From Ottelia alismoides (Eukaryota > Streptophyta > Magnoliopsida > Alismatales > Hydrocharitaceae), in the NCBI GenBank assembly GCA_037367405.1, contig JAZKJV010000299.1:558001-622000 (forward strand): 64,000 bases of DNA. Reading direction: 5' to 3'. This document shows, piece by piece, positions 22,301-30,395 of the stretch (its first letter is position 1; each line of letters opens with the position of its first letter). The notes beneath the pieces were generated by a model that made no database searches, was not told the origin of the DNA, and saw only the letters and a program-made list of their open reading frames with translations. Made by a program: the position numbers and the translations under genes.

Positions 22301-23090
22301 TTGAAGTCTAAATTTAGGACTTTCTTGTAAGTCTACTCTGAAAAAGAAACTGAACCCTGGCACATGTCAAGTAACTTTCAAACTCCATGATATTTATCAG
22401 AATAAGCTTGGATACAAGAATTGGTTGATGAGAAAATGAAGGTATGTCCGTTTGCATGGATGCAACTATTGTTGGACACTTGGTGAGCTGGGACTTTACA
22501 CCTTATCCGATCCAATAAAGTTAAGCATGCAAATTTCTTGCTTGAAACGCAGTTCAAGGATTAGTGAGCTTGAAGAGACCTATTTAGTTAGAAGGTAGAG
22601 ATCAGTTTGCAGGAAAACGCAATGCGGCTCAGTCTATATTTTGATTGCCCCGTCTCAGAGTCTCGTGGGTCAACCCATATTAATGAGCTTAACTGAGCAT
22701 TCTAAAGAATTTTTCCTGATTACGCATTTCTCTTGTTACTGCAACTATTTTACTTCTCTGTATCATGATGTTTTCTCTATTGATCTTACTGAAAATGGAC
22801 TTTCAGAACTATTATGCACCTTCCAATGGTATTGTATTTAGGTGGCGGCAAGAGATGACTGTTAATATATATTTAGAACTGCTTTCGTGTATCTGATGTG
22901 GACCCGATCAGGAAATGCCATTCTTTAACTTGGCTGCTGACATTAGACTTTAATTTTATCCTTGCAGCAATTCTTGAAGGAAATACTCAACGATCTCTGT
23001 GTCTACAACAAGAGGGGGCCAAATCAAGGAACACATGAGCTTAAACCAGAATACAAGAAGTCAACTGAGGAGGCGGATGGTGCCGCCTAG
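2340..23090 (+). CDS. Transcription initiation factor IIF subunit beta (RAP30 homologue), 3' part, four exons
   Basis: TFIIF beta partners TFIIF alpha in the nucleus, binds RNA polymerase II and helps recruit it to promoters. The four exons join at 2340-2470, 2545-2619, 2973-3122 and 22968-23090. They give one partial codon, 158 residues and a TAG stop with no frameshift. Visible family landmarks are the [10 protein letters not shown] and KLCRERT segments, [20 protein letters not shown], and a C-terminal winged helix running from [15 protein letters not shown] through [10 protein letters not shown] and [18 protein letters not shown] to HELKPEYKK. All junctions are GT-AG. The N-terminal half, which carries the dimerisation part, lies outside the window. 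The last intron is 19,845 bp and is filled with nested transposons, which makes this gene unusually long. The open frame suggests a functional gene. Confidence 0.93.
2545..2619 (+). CDS. TFIIF beta exon
   Basis: Seventy-five bases encode 25 residues, [20 protein letters not shown] followed by PLGSK. It is flanked by the acceptor TTTTTAG and the donor GTACTC. This is among the most conserved blocks of plant TFIIF beta. Confidence 0.93.
2973..3122 (+). CDS. TFIIF beta exon, first half of the winged helix
   Basis: One hundred and fifty bases encode 50 residues. A lysine-rich linker ([20 protein letters not shown]) is followed by the start of the winged helix, [20 protein letters not shown] and [10 protein letters not shown]. 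The acceptor is TTGTCAG and the donor GTATAT. The following intron interrupts the winged-helix DNA-binding fold. Confidence 0.93.
4278..4338. repeat. TTC/TCG/TCA trinucleotide microsatellite
   Basis: A run of TTC, TCG and about ten TCA triplets. On the minus strand it would encode a run of Asp and Glu just beyond the transposase C-terminus, so it may be an expanded acidic tail of that pseudogene. Confidence 0.8.
4367..6693 (-). pseudogene. hAT transposase pseudogene (BED finger, DUF659-like)
   Basis: Read on the minus strand, the gene starts at 6693 with a segment containing [19 protein letters not shown]. It shifts frame near 6550 into [20 protein letters not shown], a BED-type zinc finger. 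A long open piece (5881-5300) carries the RNase H-like core with [14 protein letters not shown] and the typical RPGQTRFAT segment. Further C-terminal pieces lie at 5258-5019 and 4639-4367. The product would have cut and joined the inner hAT. Several frameshifts and stops make it non-functional. Confidence 0.85.
8077..8940. other. Unassigned stretch with GC-rich core
   Basis: Positions 8185-8540 are purine-rich on the plus strand and open on the minus strand for 145 codons (8529-8092). The translation is low-complexity Ser/Pro/His and matches nothing I recognise. It could be a captured 5' leader or first exon. Positions 8800-8860 hold repeated GCCTCG/CGAGGC palindromic words that resemble the end of another decayed TIR element. 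No TIR pair or target duplication was found. Confidence 0.3.
8950..10949 (+). pseudogene. L1-type LINE reverse transcriptase relic
   Basis: Scattered frames spell plant L1-type polymerase motifs in order: [16 protein letters not shown] near 9070, [12 protein letters not shown] (the catalytic ADD box) near 9375, [12 protein letters not shown] near 9485, [13 protein letters not shown] near 9580 and [20 protein letters not shown] near 9665. A zinc-binding RT tail ([15 protein letters not shown]) follows near 10460. The end runs into an A-rich tail after a GCCTCAAAAAAG segment. Many frameshifts and stops are present and the 5' part is missing, as expected for a 5'-truncated LINE. Confidence 0.8.
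10950..11280. other. Unassigned intron sequence
   Basis: AT-rich sequence between the L1 relic and an RTE tail. I see no open frame with recognisable motifs, no TIRs and no tandem repeat. Confidence 0.3.
11281..11800 (-). mobile_element. RTE-type LINE 3' end, 5'-truncated
   Basis: The left edge is a CAACAA run, which read on the minus strand is the TTG-repeat tail typical of plant RTE elements. Next to it is the 3' UTR word that also occurs in the plus-strand RTE copy at 21213-21656 (AGATAGATCTGAATGGAG). Upstream on the minus strand are the C-terminal RT residues VVEMKMLWW and ENCLRWF in broken frames. The right edge is approximate. Confidence 0.75.
11801..12210. other. Unassigned AT-rich sequence
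   Basis: No recognisable gene, repeat or transposon end. It may be decayed sequence of the flanking LINE or of the gypsy relic. Confidence 0.25.
12211..12850 (-). pseudogene. Ty3/gypsy integrase relic
   Basis: Minus-strand frames show the ordered signature of a plant Ty3/gypsy integrase: [16 protein letters not shown] near 12730, then [14 protein letters not shown] near 12640, a decayed SACHPQTTQ (equivalent to the family YHPQTDGQ box) near 12530, and INRSFENLF near 12490. All are broken by stops. No LTR was found for this piece. Confidence 0.65.
12872..13252. mobile_element. Short non-autonomous hAT, same family as the 3888-7535 element
   Basis: The left end CAAGTTTGCAAAAGTTGG and the right end (reverse complement CAAGCTTACAAAATCGGC) match the termini of the elements at 3888 and 17131. 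The interior is AT-rich, with degraded GACTAGT/ACTAGTC words near both ends. The flanking 8-mers TTCTAGCC and TTCAGAGC are only weakly alike, so the target duplication has decayed. Confidence 0.7.
13253..13484. other. Unassigned intron sequence
   Basis: No recognisable element. It separates the short hAT from a LINE fragment. Confidence 0.25.
13485..13987 (+). pseudogene. L1-type LINE reverse transcriptase fragment
   Basis: Broken plus-strand frames show [11 protein letters not shown] near 13670 (the family box before the catalytic site) and a decayed ADD box, [13 protein letters not shown], near 13795. The fragment ends exactly at the copia insertion site. I could not recognise its continuation beyond 22210. 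Confidence 0.6.
14418..14642. mobile_element. hAT-like MITE made of TATCG repeats
   Basis: Ends CATGGAAGG and CCTTCCATG are perfect inverted repeats, flanked by the 8-bp duplication GCTGCGGG (14410-14417 and 14643-14650). Almost all of the interior is arranged as GATATCGATATATCGGCGAT-type words that can fold on themselves. It sits inside the Mutator-like element, which sits in the copia LTR, which sits in the TFIIF beta intron. Confidence 0.8.
14815..15770. repeat. G-rich minisatellite, about eight units of 107-129 bp
   Basis: The word AAGGGGAGAAGG (later AAGGGGAGGAGG) recurs at about 14889, 15017, 15137, 15266, 15387, 15513, 15620 and 15689. Each unit also contains GGGGAGGCGGGGCAGGGGGC-like and GGGCGACGACGTG-like blocks. 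The last spacing is shortened. The array is open in several frames on both strands purely because it lacks A/T-rich stop codons. Confidence 0.9.
16103..16115 (+). promoter_or_regulatory. Primer binding site of the copia element
   Basis: TGTATCAGAGC directly follows the 5' LTR end. It matches the usual tRNA-iMet complement TGGTATCAGAGC except for one base, as in many plant Ty1/copia elements. Confidence 0.8.
17131..17967. mobile_element. Non-autonomous hAT in copia gag
   Basis: Flanked by the 8-bp duplication CACCTTCT (17123-17130 and 17968-17975). Ends CAATGTTGTAGAAAG and, in reverse, CATTGTTGTAAAAG match the 3888-7535 hAT, as do the subterminal AGTCGG repeats. It carries a Mutator-like MITE; without that it is about 0.43 kb. 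The transposase of the 3888-7535 family would be the likely helper. Confidence 0.92.
17282..17675. mobile_element. Mutator-like palindromic MITE
   Basis: A perfect 9-bp duplication TTTTTATAT (17273-17281 and 17676-17684) flanks long TIRs. GGGTTAAATGGGGCTGCCCC on the left mirrors GGGTAAAATGGGGCTGCCCC on the right, and pairing extends for roughly 100 bp. The interior GACTCCTACGACCTCCATCC block is shared with MITEs at 26708, 30683 and 32395, defining one family. Confidence 0.92.
18161..22050 (+). pseudogene. Copia pol pseudogene (protease, integrase, RT, RNase H)
   Basis: Domains in order: the aspartic protease motif [13 protein letters not shown] at about 18375; the pre-integrase [13 protein letters not shown] at 18763; an integrase core with [18 protein letters not shown] and an ERN box from 18930 to 19250; a Pro/Ser-rich linker from a CCA/TCA repeat at 19667-19790; RT from 20075 with [19 protein letters not shown] and the catalytic VYIDDILI at 20667; and RNase H to about 21960, where [20 protein letters not shown] is split by an RTE insertion. 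Numerous frameshifts and stops make it inactive. Confidence 0.9.
21213..21656 (+). mobile_element. RTE-type LINE, 5'-truncated, in copia RNase H
   Basis: A 10-bp duplication ATTCACTTAT (21203-21212 and 21657-21666) flanks it exactly, and removing it restores the RNase H frame. It begins within the RT C-terminus ([10 protein letters not shown], then ENRLRWF), has the RTE 3' UTR ending in CCGACCCTACTTAATTGTGG, and ends in a GTT repeat tail. Confidence 0.93.
22051..22061 (+). promoter_or_regulatory. Polypurine tract of the copia element
   Basis: TTGAGGGGGAG lies immediately before the 3' LTR, the expected second-strand primer site. Confidence 0.8.
22062..22204 (+). repeat. 3' LTR of the copia element
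   Basis: About 143 bp, aligning to the 5' LTR after removal of its insertion. It ends CCCCAACA and is followed by the GTTGT duplication. The first bases differ from the 5' copy, so the terminal TG is mutated. Its empty site (AATAAAACAAGTTTC) shows the pre-insertion state of the Mutator-like target in the 5' LTR. Confidence 0.88.
22210..22967 (+). other. Unassigned 3' end of the giant intron
   Basis: No transposon end, tandem repeat or coding motif seen. This is probably original intron sequence leading to the acceptor at 22967. Confidence 0.35.
22968..23090 (+). CDS. TFIIF beta terminal exon
   Basis: One hundred and twenty-three bases encode 40 residues and a TAG stop. They continue exactly from the exon ending at 3122 with [20 protein letters not shown], then [20 protein letters not shown]. 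The acceptor is TTGCAG. This supplies the last helix and wing of the winged-helix domain. Confidence 0.94.
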   Translation, partial: QFLKEILNDLCVYNKRGPNQGTHELKPEYKKSTEEADGAA

Positions 23091-23200
23091 GTCACCACAT
23101 CGAGCTGGGTCAAACCAGCACTCTCCTGCTTCGTGGTTGACCAGAAAAAAGATATTAACTAGCTCAGTTTGATAGAATTTTCTGATAAATTGTCTATATT

Positions 23201-23206
23201 AATAAA
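23201..23206 (+). promoter_or_regulatory. Candidate poly(A) signal of TFIIF beta
   Basis: A canonical AATAAA lies 111 bp after the stop codon, in T/A-rich sequence. It is a plausible near-upstream polyadenylation element, but plant signals are loose and no cleavage site can be read directly. Confidence 0.5.
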
Positions 23207-23319
23207 GTACCATTTTAATATTTATCTTTGAAAAATACACGATTTTTGCATTATTTACGAGGTAAATCACTGGTGGATGCATGCTAACACCACCAAAATA
23301 TATTTCGGCTCCAGAATCA

Positions 23320-23353
23320 TTCGTGTGTGTGTGTGTGTGGGGGGGGGGGGGGG
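23320..23353. repeat. GT microsatellite followed by G homopolymer
   Basis: A TG dinucleotide run passes directly into about 16 G residues. A similar G run lies near 23995-24007. Confidence 0.9.
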
Positions 23354-23669
23354 TTGAATCGAGTTTTTTTAATCTGAATATTTGTTTGCTTGGAAATTTG
23401 GATCAAGAATGAAAATTTCCAACCCTCGTTATTTTTAAGATTTCCACTCCCCAGATGCCTAGAGCAGCAGCATCTTAAGTTTTGATTCTGGACTATGTTT
23501 GGATTTGCATTCAAATGGAACCTTGTAGTTACCTGCACTCATTGTTAATATGGTTATTTGTTGCATGTAGGAAGCGGTAATAGAGACAGGAATCTTCATG
23601 GCAGTTGGTACCATGCTTATTTTGGTCTGACTATCAGGTGCAGTGCTGTAGACGTTTTTCAGACTCTTA

Positions 23670-23871
23670 GGGCATGTTTGGTTACTGGGATGGAGTGGGT
23701 TGGGGTAACCTGATGTGAATAGTAGCTGTTTGGGATGGTTATGAAGGTTGAAGAGGGTTGGAATAAAGAATGTGATGTGATGTCACTATAATTTGTGACG
23801 GAATTCCAACCCAAGAAAAAAAGAGAGGTAAACAGGATTACCCTAGGGTAAACCGGTTACCGAACGGACCC
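23670..23871. mobile_element. Tourist-like MITE (PIF/Harbinger)
   Basis: The 202-bp element has TIRs GGGCATGTTTGGTTACTGG and, reversed, GGGTCCGTTCGGTAACCGG. It is flanked by the 3-bp duplication TTA (23667-23669 and 23872-23874). Both the GGGC(A/C)TGTTTGG end and the TTA target are diagnostic for Tourist elements. Confidence 0.92.
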
Positions 23872-23874
23872 TTA

Positions 23875-24289
23875 TGCTTACCTATTAGGTGCAGTTGGTA
23901 TCTGATAGTGCTTATGCATAAATGACAGTTACTGCAAAATTCGTGTGTTGTCAAGTATGTTGTCTATGTTGTAATAGATTTTAGTTAAGTCGAAGGGGGG
24001 GGGGGGGTAGCTCAGTTTGTGAGTTACCTCAAGCTATAGATAAGTGGCGATACACCAGAGGACATGAAAGATTATTCTTATGTTTTCTTACTCACATTTC
24101 CGGTCTATCTCTTAACTCAGCCATGGCCGGTTCCAAGTCTGGGTAAATGAGGAGGGTTGCTCGTTAGGTAGTTGACAACAACGCAAGAAAGACAAATTCT
24201 TAAATATTGTTATTAAAAGGAACACTCTTTAGGAATTTATCTCAAAATAGTTCGGATCTTTTTAACATGGATTCAAGCAAACATTTAGA
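23875..24289. other. Unassigned intergenic sequence
   Basis: Apart from a G homopolymer near 23995-24007, no feature is recognised. Confidence 0.3.
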
Positions 24290-24530
24290 TTTTGTTGAGG
24301 CGTTCCCTACTAGTGATGCGTTGCATCGTCCGAATGCAATGAGAAGTTGGCAAGGACAAGAGTTGCTACATTGCTACTTCGATGTAGTTCGAAATTTGCA
24401 AAGGTTTTCACACGGGGAATGCGTATGGGTAAATAAGCTAGTTCCGCTGCATCGTTGTCTGGATGCAGTTCAAAATTTACAAGGATTCTCACATGATGGA
24501 CGCATGTGAGTATAGAAGCTAGTCCAAAAG
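24290..24530. repeat. Diverged tandem repeat, about 80-bp units
   Basis: Two adjacent units (about 24364-24446 and 24447-24526) share GATG(T/C)AGTTC(G/A)AAATTT, TTCTCACA-like and AAGCTAGT(T)CC blocks in the same order. A weaker third unit precedes them, containing GTTGCATCGTCCGAATGCA. Confidence 0.6.
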
Positions 24531-24741
24531 AGGTTGCAAAGGAAGTTGCAGATAGATAATTGGAATATTGGCACTTTGACTAGCAAATCGATGGAGATAA
24601 TATATTCCATGAACAGAAGGAAGATTTAGATATTATTTCTCCAAGAGATAAAATGAGTTCAAGAGAAAGGGAGATCAAGAAAACATCCTTTAAACTTTGG
24701 TAATCATGTAAAGATAAGGGTAGAAATGGTGTTGGAGTAGA
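24531..24741. other. Unassigned sequence before gap
   Basis: Nothing recognised. Confidence 0.3.
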
Positions 24742-24841
24742 NNNNNNNNNNNNNNNNNNNNNNNNNNNNNNNNNNNNNNNNNNNNNNNNNNNNNNNNNNN
24801 NNNNNNNNNNNNNNNNNNNNNNNNNNNNNNNNNNNNNNNNN
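24742..24841. other. Assembly gap of 100 N
   Basis: Exactly 100 N residues, a conventional placeholder for a gap of unknown size. Features on each side may not be truly 100 bp apart. Confidence 1.
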
Positions 24842-24942
24842 TCGGAAGCAGCTGTGATTTTTTTCTTTGCGAAAATTGATTCCATTTATATAAAAAAAGG
24901 GATGGCCTTCCTGAAGAAGGACTGCATCCTCTTTGAAAGGCC

Positions 24943-24943
<1 letters not shown>

Positions 24944-24993
<50 letters not shown>
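24944..24993. repeat. TA then GA microsatellite
   Basis: A run of TA dinucleotides passes directly into GA dinucleotides, adjoining the left end of the TIR element at 24994. Confidence 0.9.
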
Positions 24994-24994
<1 letters not shown>

Positions 24995-26681
24995 GGCAAA
25001 TCCATAGAGCATTGTGCCCATTTGAGTTTTTTTGAGCACCAAATGTGGGTTCGCCGTGTGTATTTTCATTTGAATGGTTTCCTATTTCGAAGGACACGGT
25101 TTTGGAAGGATATTAATATGTTTGAGTCTTTCTATTTCCAATTATACTGAGTCCTTAAAAAAAAGGAGACGGTTTTGGAAAGATAAATTCAAATCCTTAA
25201 TTTCGTTTCGAATAAATAGTCATTGTACATTTGATCAGTAATGTATATATTGAATGTAAGTAATTATATGTTGCGAGATCAGTAATTGTTTAGTAATTAT
25301 ATGTTGCGAGATCAGTAATATTGACACAGTTGTCAGTAATTTACATCTCTAATATTACATTGTACCGAGATCAGTTAATCATTCATGTTACTCAAGTAAT
25401 ACATATTCAGTTCTCAAGTAATTATGTTGTGAGATCAGTAATTAAGTATGTAAATTACTAATGTCCATACAAGAAGTACTTATTACAATTATCCATTTTA
25501 CTATACTCATTTTTGATTGTTACTAATGTCCATCCCCGCCTTCTTTACTGATGTAGTCTATTTAGTTACTTGCAATACGTCAAGTGTTACTGATAGCTAC
25601 GTATAAATTACTGATGTAGTCTATTTAGTTACTTGCAATATATCAAGCGTTACGGATAGCTACGTATAAATTACTGATGTAGTCTATTTAGTTACTTGCA
25701 ATACGTCAAGTGTTACTGATGACTACGTATAAATTACTGATGTAGTCTATTTAGTTACTTGCAATACGTCAAGTGTTACTGATAGTTACGTATAAATTAC
25801 TGATGTAGTCTATTTAGTTACTTGCAATACGTCAAGTGTTACTGATAGCTACGTATAAATTACTGATGTAGTCTATTTAGTACTTGCACTATGTCAAGTG
25901 AACTGATAGCTACGTATAAATTACCGATGTAATCTATTTAATTACTTGCAATACGTCAAGTGTTACTGATAGCTACGTATAAATTACTGATGTAGTCTAT
26001 TTAGTTACTTGCAATATGTCAAGTGTTACTGATAGCTACGTATAAATTACTGATGTAGTCTATTTAGTTACTTGCAATACGTCAAGTGTTACTGATAGCT
26101 ACGTATAATTACTGATGTAGTCTATTTAGTTACTTGCAATACGTCAAGTGTTACTGATAGCTACGTATAAATTACTGATGTAAGTCTATTTACGATCTTT
26201 TCACGATTCAAATCCATCCACGAAGCATCGTTCATCATTGCTTCTTTGGAATCCTGATCAGTTTCCATTCACAGATGATCCATCGCATTTGAAACTGAAA
26301 TGAGAACTAAAAATAAACGATCAAATTCTACAACAACAATAAATAAATGTCTAATAAACAACGAAAAAACTTACAAATCGTGGGACTTGAAGACGATCTT
26401 CTTTCGTCGCTGGAAATCTTGAGATTTCGCAACAAGAGCAAGCCATAGATGATTTTGGAAATTCGAAAATAAATAAAATGCAACGTCGGATAGACTTAAT
26501 TGCGAATCAGAAAAGGAAATCAGTCACGAGGAGAATGCGGAAGGAGTTTATTATGGTAAGGATTGACGCTAAAAAAAGGGAATGGATGAGATTAAATAGG
26601 ATCATTAGATCATGATCTGAAGGATGAAAGCACGGGCTCATTTCGACTCAAATGGGCACAGTGCTCTCTGGATAAATTCCC
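24994..26681. mobile_element. Non-autonomous TIR element carrying a 63-bp minisatellite
   Basis: The left end (GGGCAAATCC, then GAGCATTGTGCCCATTTGAG) is mirrored at the right (reverse complement: GGGAATTTATCC, then GAGCACTGTGCCCATTTGAG). The interior contains many AGTAAT/ATTACT words, a tandem array and an A/T-rich remainder without coding sequence. The left flank is a microsatellite, so the target duplication cannot be read and the superfamily is uncertain; Mutator-like is the best guess. Confidence 0.65.
25544..26190. repeat. Minisatellite, ten units of 63 bp plus a partial
   Basis: The unit starts ATTACTGATGTAGTCTATTT, continues with TTACTTGCAATACGTCAAGT and ends with TACGTATAA. Ten near-identical copies follow each other without spacers, and an eleventh is cut after ATTACTGATGTAAGTCTATT. 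Unit 7 carries two or three substitutions and unit 6 small deletions. Confidence 0.95.
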
Positions 26682-26707
26682 TATATATCTTTGTGTGTGT
26701 GTGTGTA

Positions 26708-27064
26708 GGGAAAAGGGAGTATGCATCAAGGTGTATGTATTGGGGTTTATATATTCCATATTTTTTTACTTTTTGAAAAATATCACCATGTATATTCATC
26801 CATGTATTCCTCCTATATGTCATTTCAATTTCGACAGAAACAGAGACTCCTATGCCTTCCATCTAGAACATGTAATTTTAACGGTTTTATAATAGATGTA
26901 ATCAACTTGTTCTAGATATTTTTGACGAAATTCGAATAGAATAATGGAGGAATATATAGATGACTATATATGGTGACATTTTCCAAAAAAGTAGAAAACG
27001 TGGAAGATATAAGCTCCGGTGCATGTAAAATTACATGCACCTTAGTGCATGCTCCCCATCCCCA
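26708..27064. mobile_element. Mutator-like MITE, diverged member
   Basis: Imperfect TIRs (GGGAAAAGGGAGTATGCATC and, reversed, TGGGGATGGGGAGCATGCAC) flank an interior homologous to the MITEs at 17282, 30683 and 32395. The shared words are CAGAGACTCCTATGCCTTCC and TTTTTGACGAAATTCGAATA. TG-repeat flanks on both sides are consistent with a 9-bp duplication but not decisive. Confidence 0.7.
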
Positions 27065-27302
27065 TGTGTGTGTGACTATATATGTATGGAAAATCTCATC
27101 CATTCCTTTCTTAGAGCCCCGGAAGCTTATCAGCAACCTCAGGTCTCGAAATAAAAATTACTTGGTAGACGGATGTGGGATATCCGTACACGCCATCTAC
27201 GTGCTAAAATATGTATGTATATATTCCAATTCAAGTACGTGTCAGTGTTATCTACATGCATTCTCTTCCCTTTCATGGGCTCGACCTGATTATAATTTCT
27301 TA
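27065..27302. other. Unassigned sequence
   Basis: Short stretch between a MITE and the Helitron; nothing recognised. Confidence 0.3.
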
Positions 27303-29738
27303 CTAGGGTGCATATCCGCGCTTCGCCAACGAGTAGCGATGGTGACTAAGAATCACAATTTTATTGCACAACTGGTATGCCAATTTCTTTAGAATGAAAC
27401 CGAAGAGAACTATTCAAGTCAATTGTTCAAAATTAAACAGGTGATGTGGCGAAGGTCCAAGGCTTCAGCAACAATGGAAGTAAAATAACAATCAGAGGAA
27501 GATCCACGTGATAAGAACTTATTTTGAAACCTTCACAACAAACGGAAGTCCAATTTTAAGGATTGAAAATAATTTCCTACCCGAGAAATTCACCTAATAA
27601 AGTACAAATTATATGTCTATGAAACATTTTTTTTGAAGAAAAGGTGGATATAATTGACCTACCCGAGAATTGGAAGTTAAATTGGTTGCAATATGTATTT
27701 CACAGCACACAGATATAGGGAAAACACAAATATTCATACGTAATGTGAAAGGGTACTATGAAAAAGTATTTCATATTGTAAGCTAAAACATTTCAAAGTT
27801 GTCAATCATCCTTGTAGAAATGATAGAATTTCGTCTGTCGAAAAATACATATGAATAAAAACAACAAAAATTGATCTGTGAAAAAACACACATGTATAGA
27901 AAATGAAAAACATGGAATAATTCTAACTCATTCATCATATTTTATTTATTAGTAAAGCTTTAATCTATTACGATACTTATAGATGAGACTACCTTCTAGA
28001 TTCCATCTAAACAACTAATCAAAAAATTTTAGCGATGTCCTGGAATAATTCCTTCCCAGGAAATGATTAATCTGTGGGAAAGAACACACATCTGTATAAA
28101 AATAAAAAATTGAAATGATTCTTGCACATTCATTGTGTTTTATTTATTTGTAAAGTTTTAACCTATCACAATACTTATAAATAATATTAACAGTTCCTTG
28201 TAGATTCAATCTAATAGCTAACCAAAAGACATCAACATATACTGAAATAAATCCCAGCTAACAACAGTTCCCGATCTATGAAAAAAAACGTTTCCCGATC
28301 TATGAAAAAAACGTACACGAAATGAAAACATTGAGTAATCCTAAGAACGTTAGACTTTATCCAGCTTCAGTTACATCCATAAACAACTAATTAGTTCTCA
28401 CAAAAGCATCCAACAATTTTTGTTTTTTATAAGACACGGAGAATAATCAAATGTACTATCATATTTTACATACATACACAACAAATTCTTGACCGGAAAC
28501 GTTATCTGGATGTATTGTGCCGAACAGCGAAACATAACATAACTATTAAGAAGACATCCAGATTATCTCCATCATTTATGATATCAACCACAACATTACA
28601 CAACCAAAGAACCTCTAAGAAACCATGATAAACATGTCCCTGCATATATCCTTCTCTCACAATTAGGCTGCAATTTGGTTTCTTCAAAGATTTCACTATT
28701 GGTAAACTGCACTGATACAAAAAGTAATTAACTATGCTTGTCAAATTGACACGAAGTTATCATCACAGACTTTCGTTACACCTAATTGGACATCTAATCT
28801 CGTTCCAACGTAGATAGTAAAGTCCAGTTCGAAATAAGAGAAAACATCACCTGAGGACATTTTAAAATTACTTCGATAATGACAACACAACCAATCAGTA
28901 ATATTTACTAATAGTAACAGAGGCAAATATTTACACAAAGGAAAAAGTTCCCATGCTAAAAAAACATAAATAACATCATGTTTAGAAAATCTTTGCATGG
29001 AAATTTTATAAGTTGTAATTTACCTTTTACAAATAAGAATCTAACTCGTACGCAGTTGCCTCATCAAAAAATCCCAATTGAAGCGCCCCACTGAATCATC
29101 CACATAAGGCTCCCGCACACTATTAGTCAGATCGCGATGTCGGTGGCAAGTCTGGACGCAACGTCGAGGAAACCTGGAGGAGGAGGAGAAAAAGGGGAAA
29201 CGACACGCAAGGAGGAGATGGGGGAGAAGGTGGGGGTGAGGGTCGCCTCGAGGAAGGTCATTTCTTTCTTCTTCACAATATTCACCTTGAGACGGGGTTA
29301 CGGATTTAATGATGCAGTGGCACGGGAGGCGAGTCATGGGAAGGGGTGGGTGCGTGGATGACGACAGGATAGTCGACAACGATGACCTCTTTCCCCGCTC
29401 CTACAGGCCGACGACGTACCCTCATGCCAGTCCTGCAATGGGTCAGACCCTCCTTTAGGATTTGCACCCAAAATCTGGTCGGATCTTAAGATCTCGTGCA
29501 TCGAGTGAGACATGGTTTAGAAGAGAGGAACGATCGGCAAGGGTCATAAAAGGAAGAGGGAATGACCATTTCAGAACTGGGGCGAGAGGAGAAGAGAGTT
29601 GGATTGTTGAACCCACGTGTCAGTGTGACAAAAGAAGCCGGTGTTATCAAGCTTTACGGAGAAATAGAGATATGTTGTACCCAAGTGTCATTGTAAGAGC
29701 TAAAGCTGGAAGGACCCAGCTTTAGTATATAGTATAGA
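27303..29738 (-). mobile_element. Non-autonomous Helitron (2,436 bp)
   Basis: Read on the minus strand, the 5' end is TCTATACTATATACTAAAGC preceded by A (29739). The 3' end is GCGAAGCGCGG, ATATGCACC, then CTAG followed by T (27302). This is the full A|TC...CTRR|T Helitron signature, with a GC-rich imperfect hairpin 9 bases before CTAG. There is no Rep/helicase coding sequence and, as expected, no TIR or target duplication. The 5' third (about 29040-29700) is GC-richer than the rest and may be captured host sequence, though I recognise no donor. Confidence 0.75.
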
Positions 29739-30395
29739 TGAGTTGGTCTCCGTGCAAATTGCAAATCTCCCGCACCCATCATTCATTGGTCCCCCCATCC
29801 TGTGCAACTGTTACATCCCACGCCATCTCATACCCTCCAATTTTGCCCGCACATATTTGCTCCCAAATTTTTAAAGGAATTGACATGACGTCTTGTCTGG
29901 TTATCTCACCCTGATTTAAGGGAATGAGATCACAACTCCTTCATGATAATTAGAAGACACCCCACTATTAATATGAGATTCCATCCCTGTCGTCAGGCAT
30001 TGCCTCTATTGCAACGAATTGATATCCCAATTCCGGAAGCATACTATTCTCCCTTTTTAATTTCAATCCATTTTCTGATATAACAAGTGATCGAACAAGA
30101 TTCTGGTGATTTCTGCATCATAAATCTAACGTAGACGTTTCGACACCATCCTGACCTGGACGTCAACCTTTCTTCCTTCCGTTGCTTGTAAGAAGTACGT
30201 GCAGGTATCAACATCATCCATATTATTTGTAAGTTTATTTTTCTTTTTCAATTGATTTAATGATAGATGCAAATTAAATTATTTATACATGTATATGAAA
30301 AACTTGATGGCATTAACTTCCTATTTTTTGTGATGATAATTGTATTATCTCATATAGATATGCATGTATAGTTTTCACATTATTAATTCTCAATA
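29739..30395. other. Unassigned; possible 5' leader of the hAT gene
   Basis: No motif recognised. Its position before the TTF-finger exon at 31876 suggests it may include the 5' region of that hAT element, but I could not find a left TIR equivalent to CAGGGACGAAGCCAG. Confidence 0.3.

Larger units (their letters stand above)
3123..22967 (+). other. Giant transposon-filled intron of TFIIF beta (19,845 bp)
   Basis: The intron starts with GTATAT after 3122 and ends with CTTGCAG at 22967; the protein frame continues across it without loss. It holds at least a dozen elements: nested hATs, an L1 relic, two RTE tails, a Ty3/gypsy relic, a Ty1/copia element with several secondary insertions, and MITEs. 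Positions 3123-3638, 10950-11280, 11800-12210, 13253-13484 and 22210-22967 show no identifiable element and may be older intron sequence. Confidence 0.9.
23091..23669 (+). other. 3' UTR and immediate downstream region of TFIIF beta
   Basis: The stretch includes the AATAAA at 23201, then a GT run followed by a G homopolymer (about 23320-23353). The transcript end cannot be fixed from sequence alone. Confidence 0.45.

Noticed and set aside
25544..26190. CRISPR-like array
   Set aside because: The 63-bp units abut directly with no unique spacers, and the context is plant nuclear DNA. It is a minisatellite.
30112..30122. Left target duplication of the first TTF-class hAT
   Set aside because: TGCATCAT near 30113 resembles TGCATCCT after 46590, but no matching terminal inverted repeat follows it.
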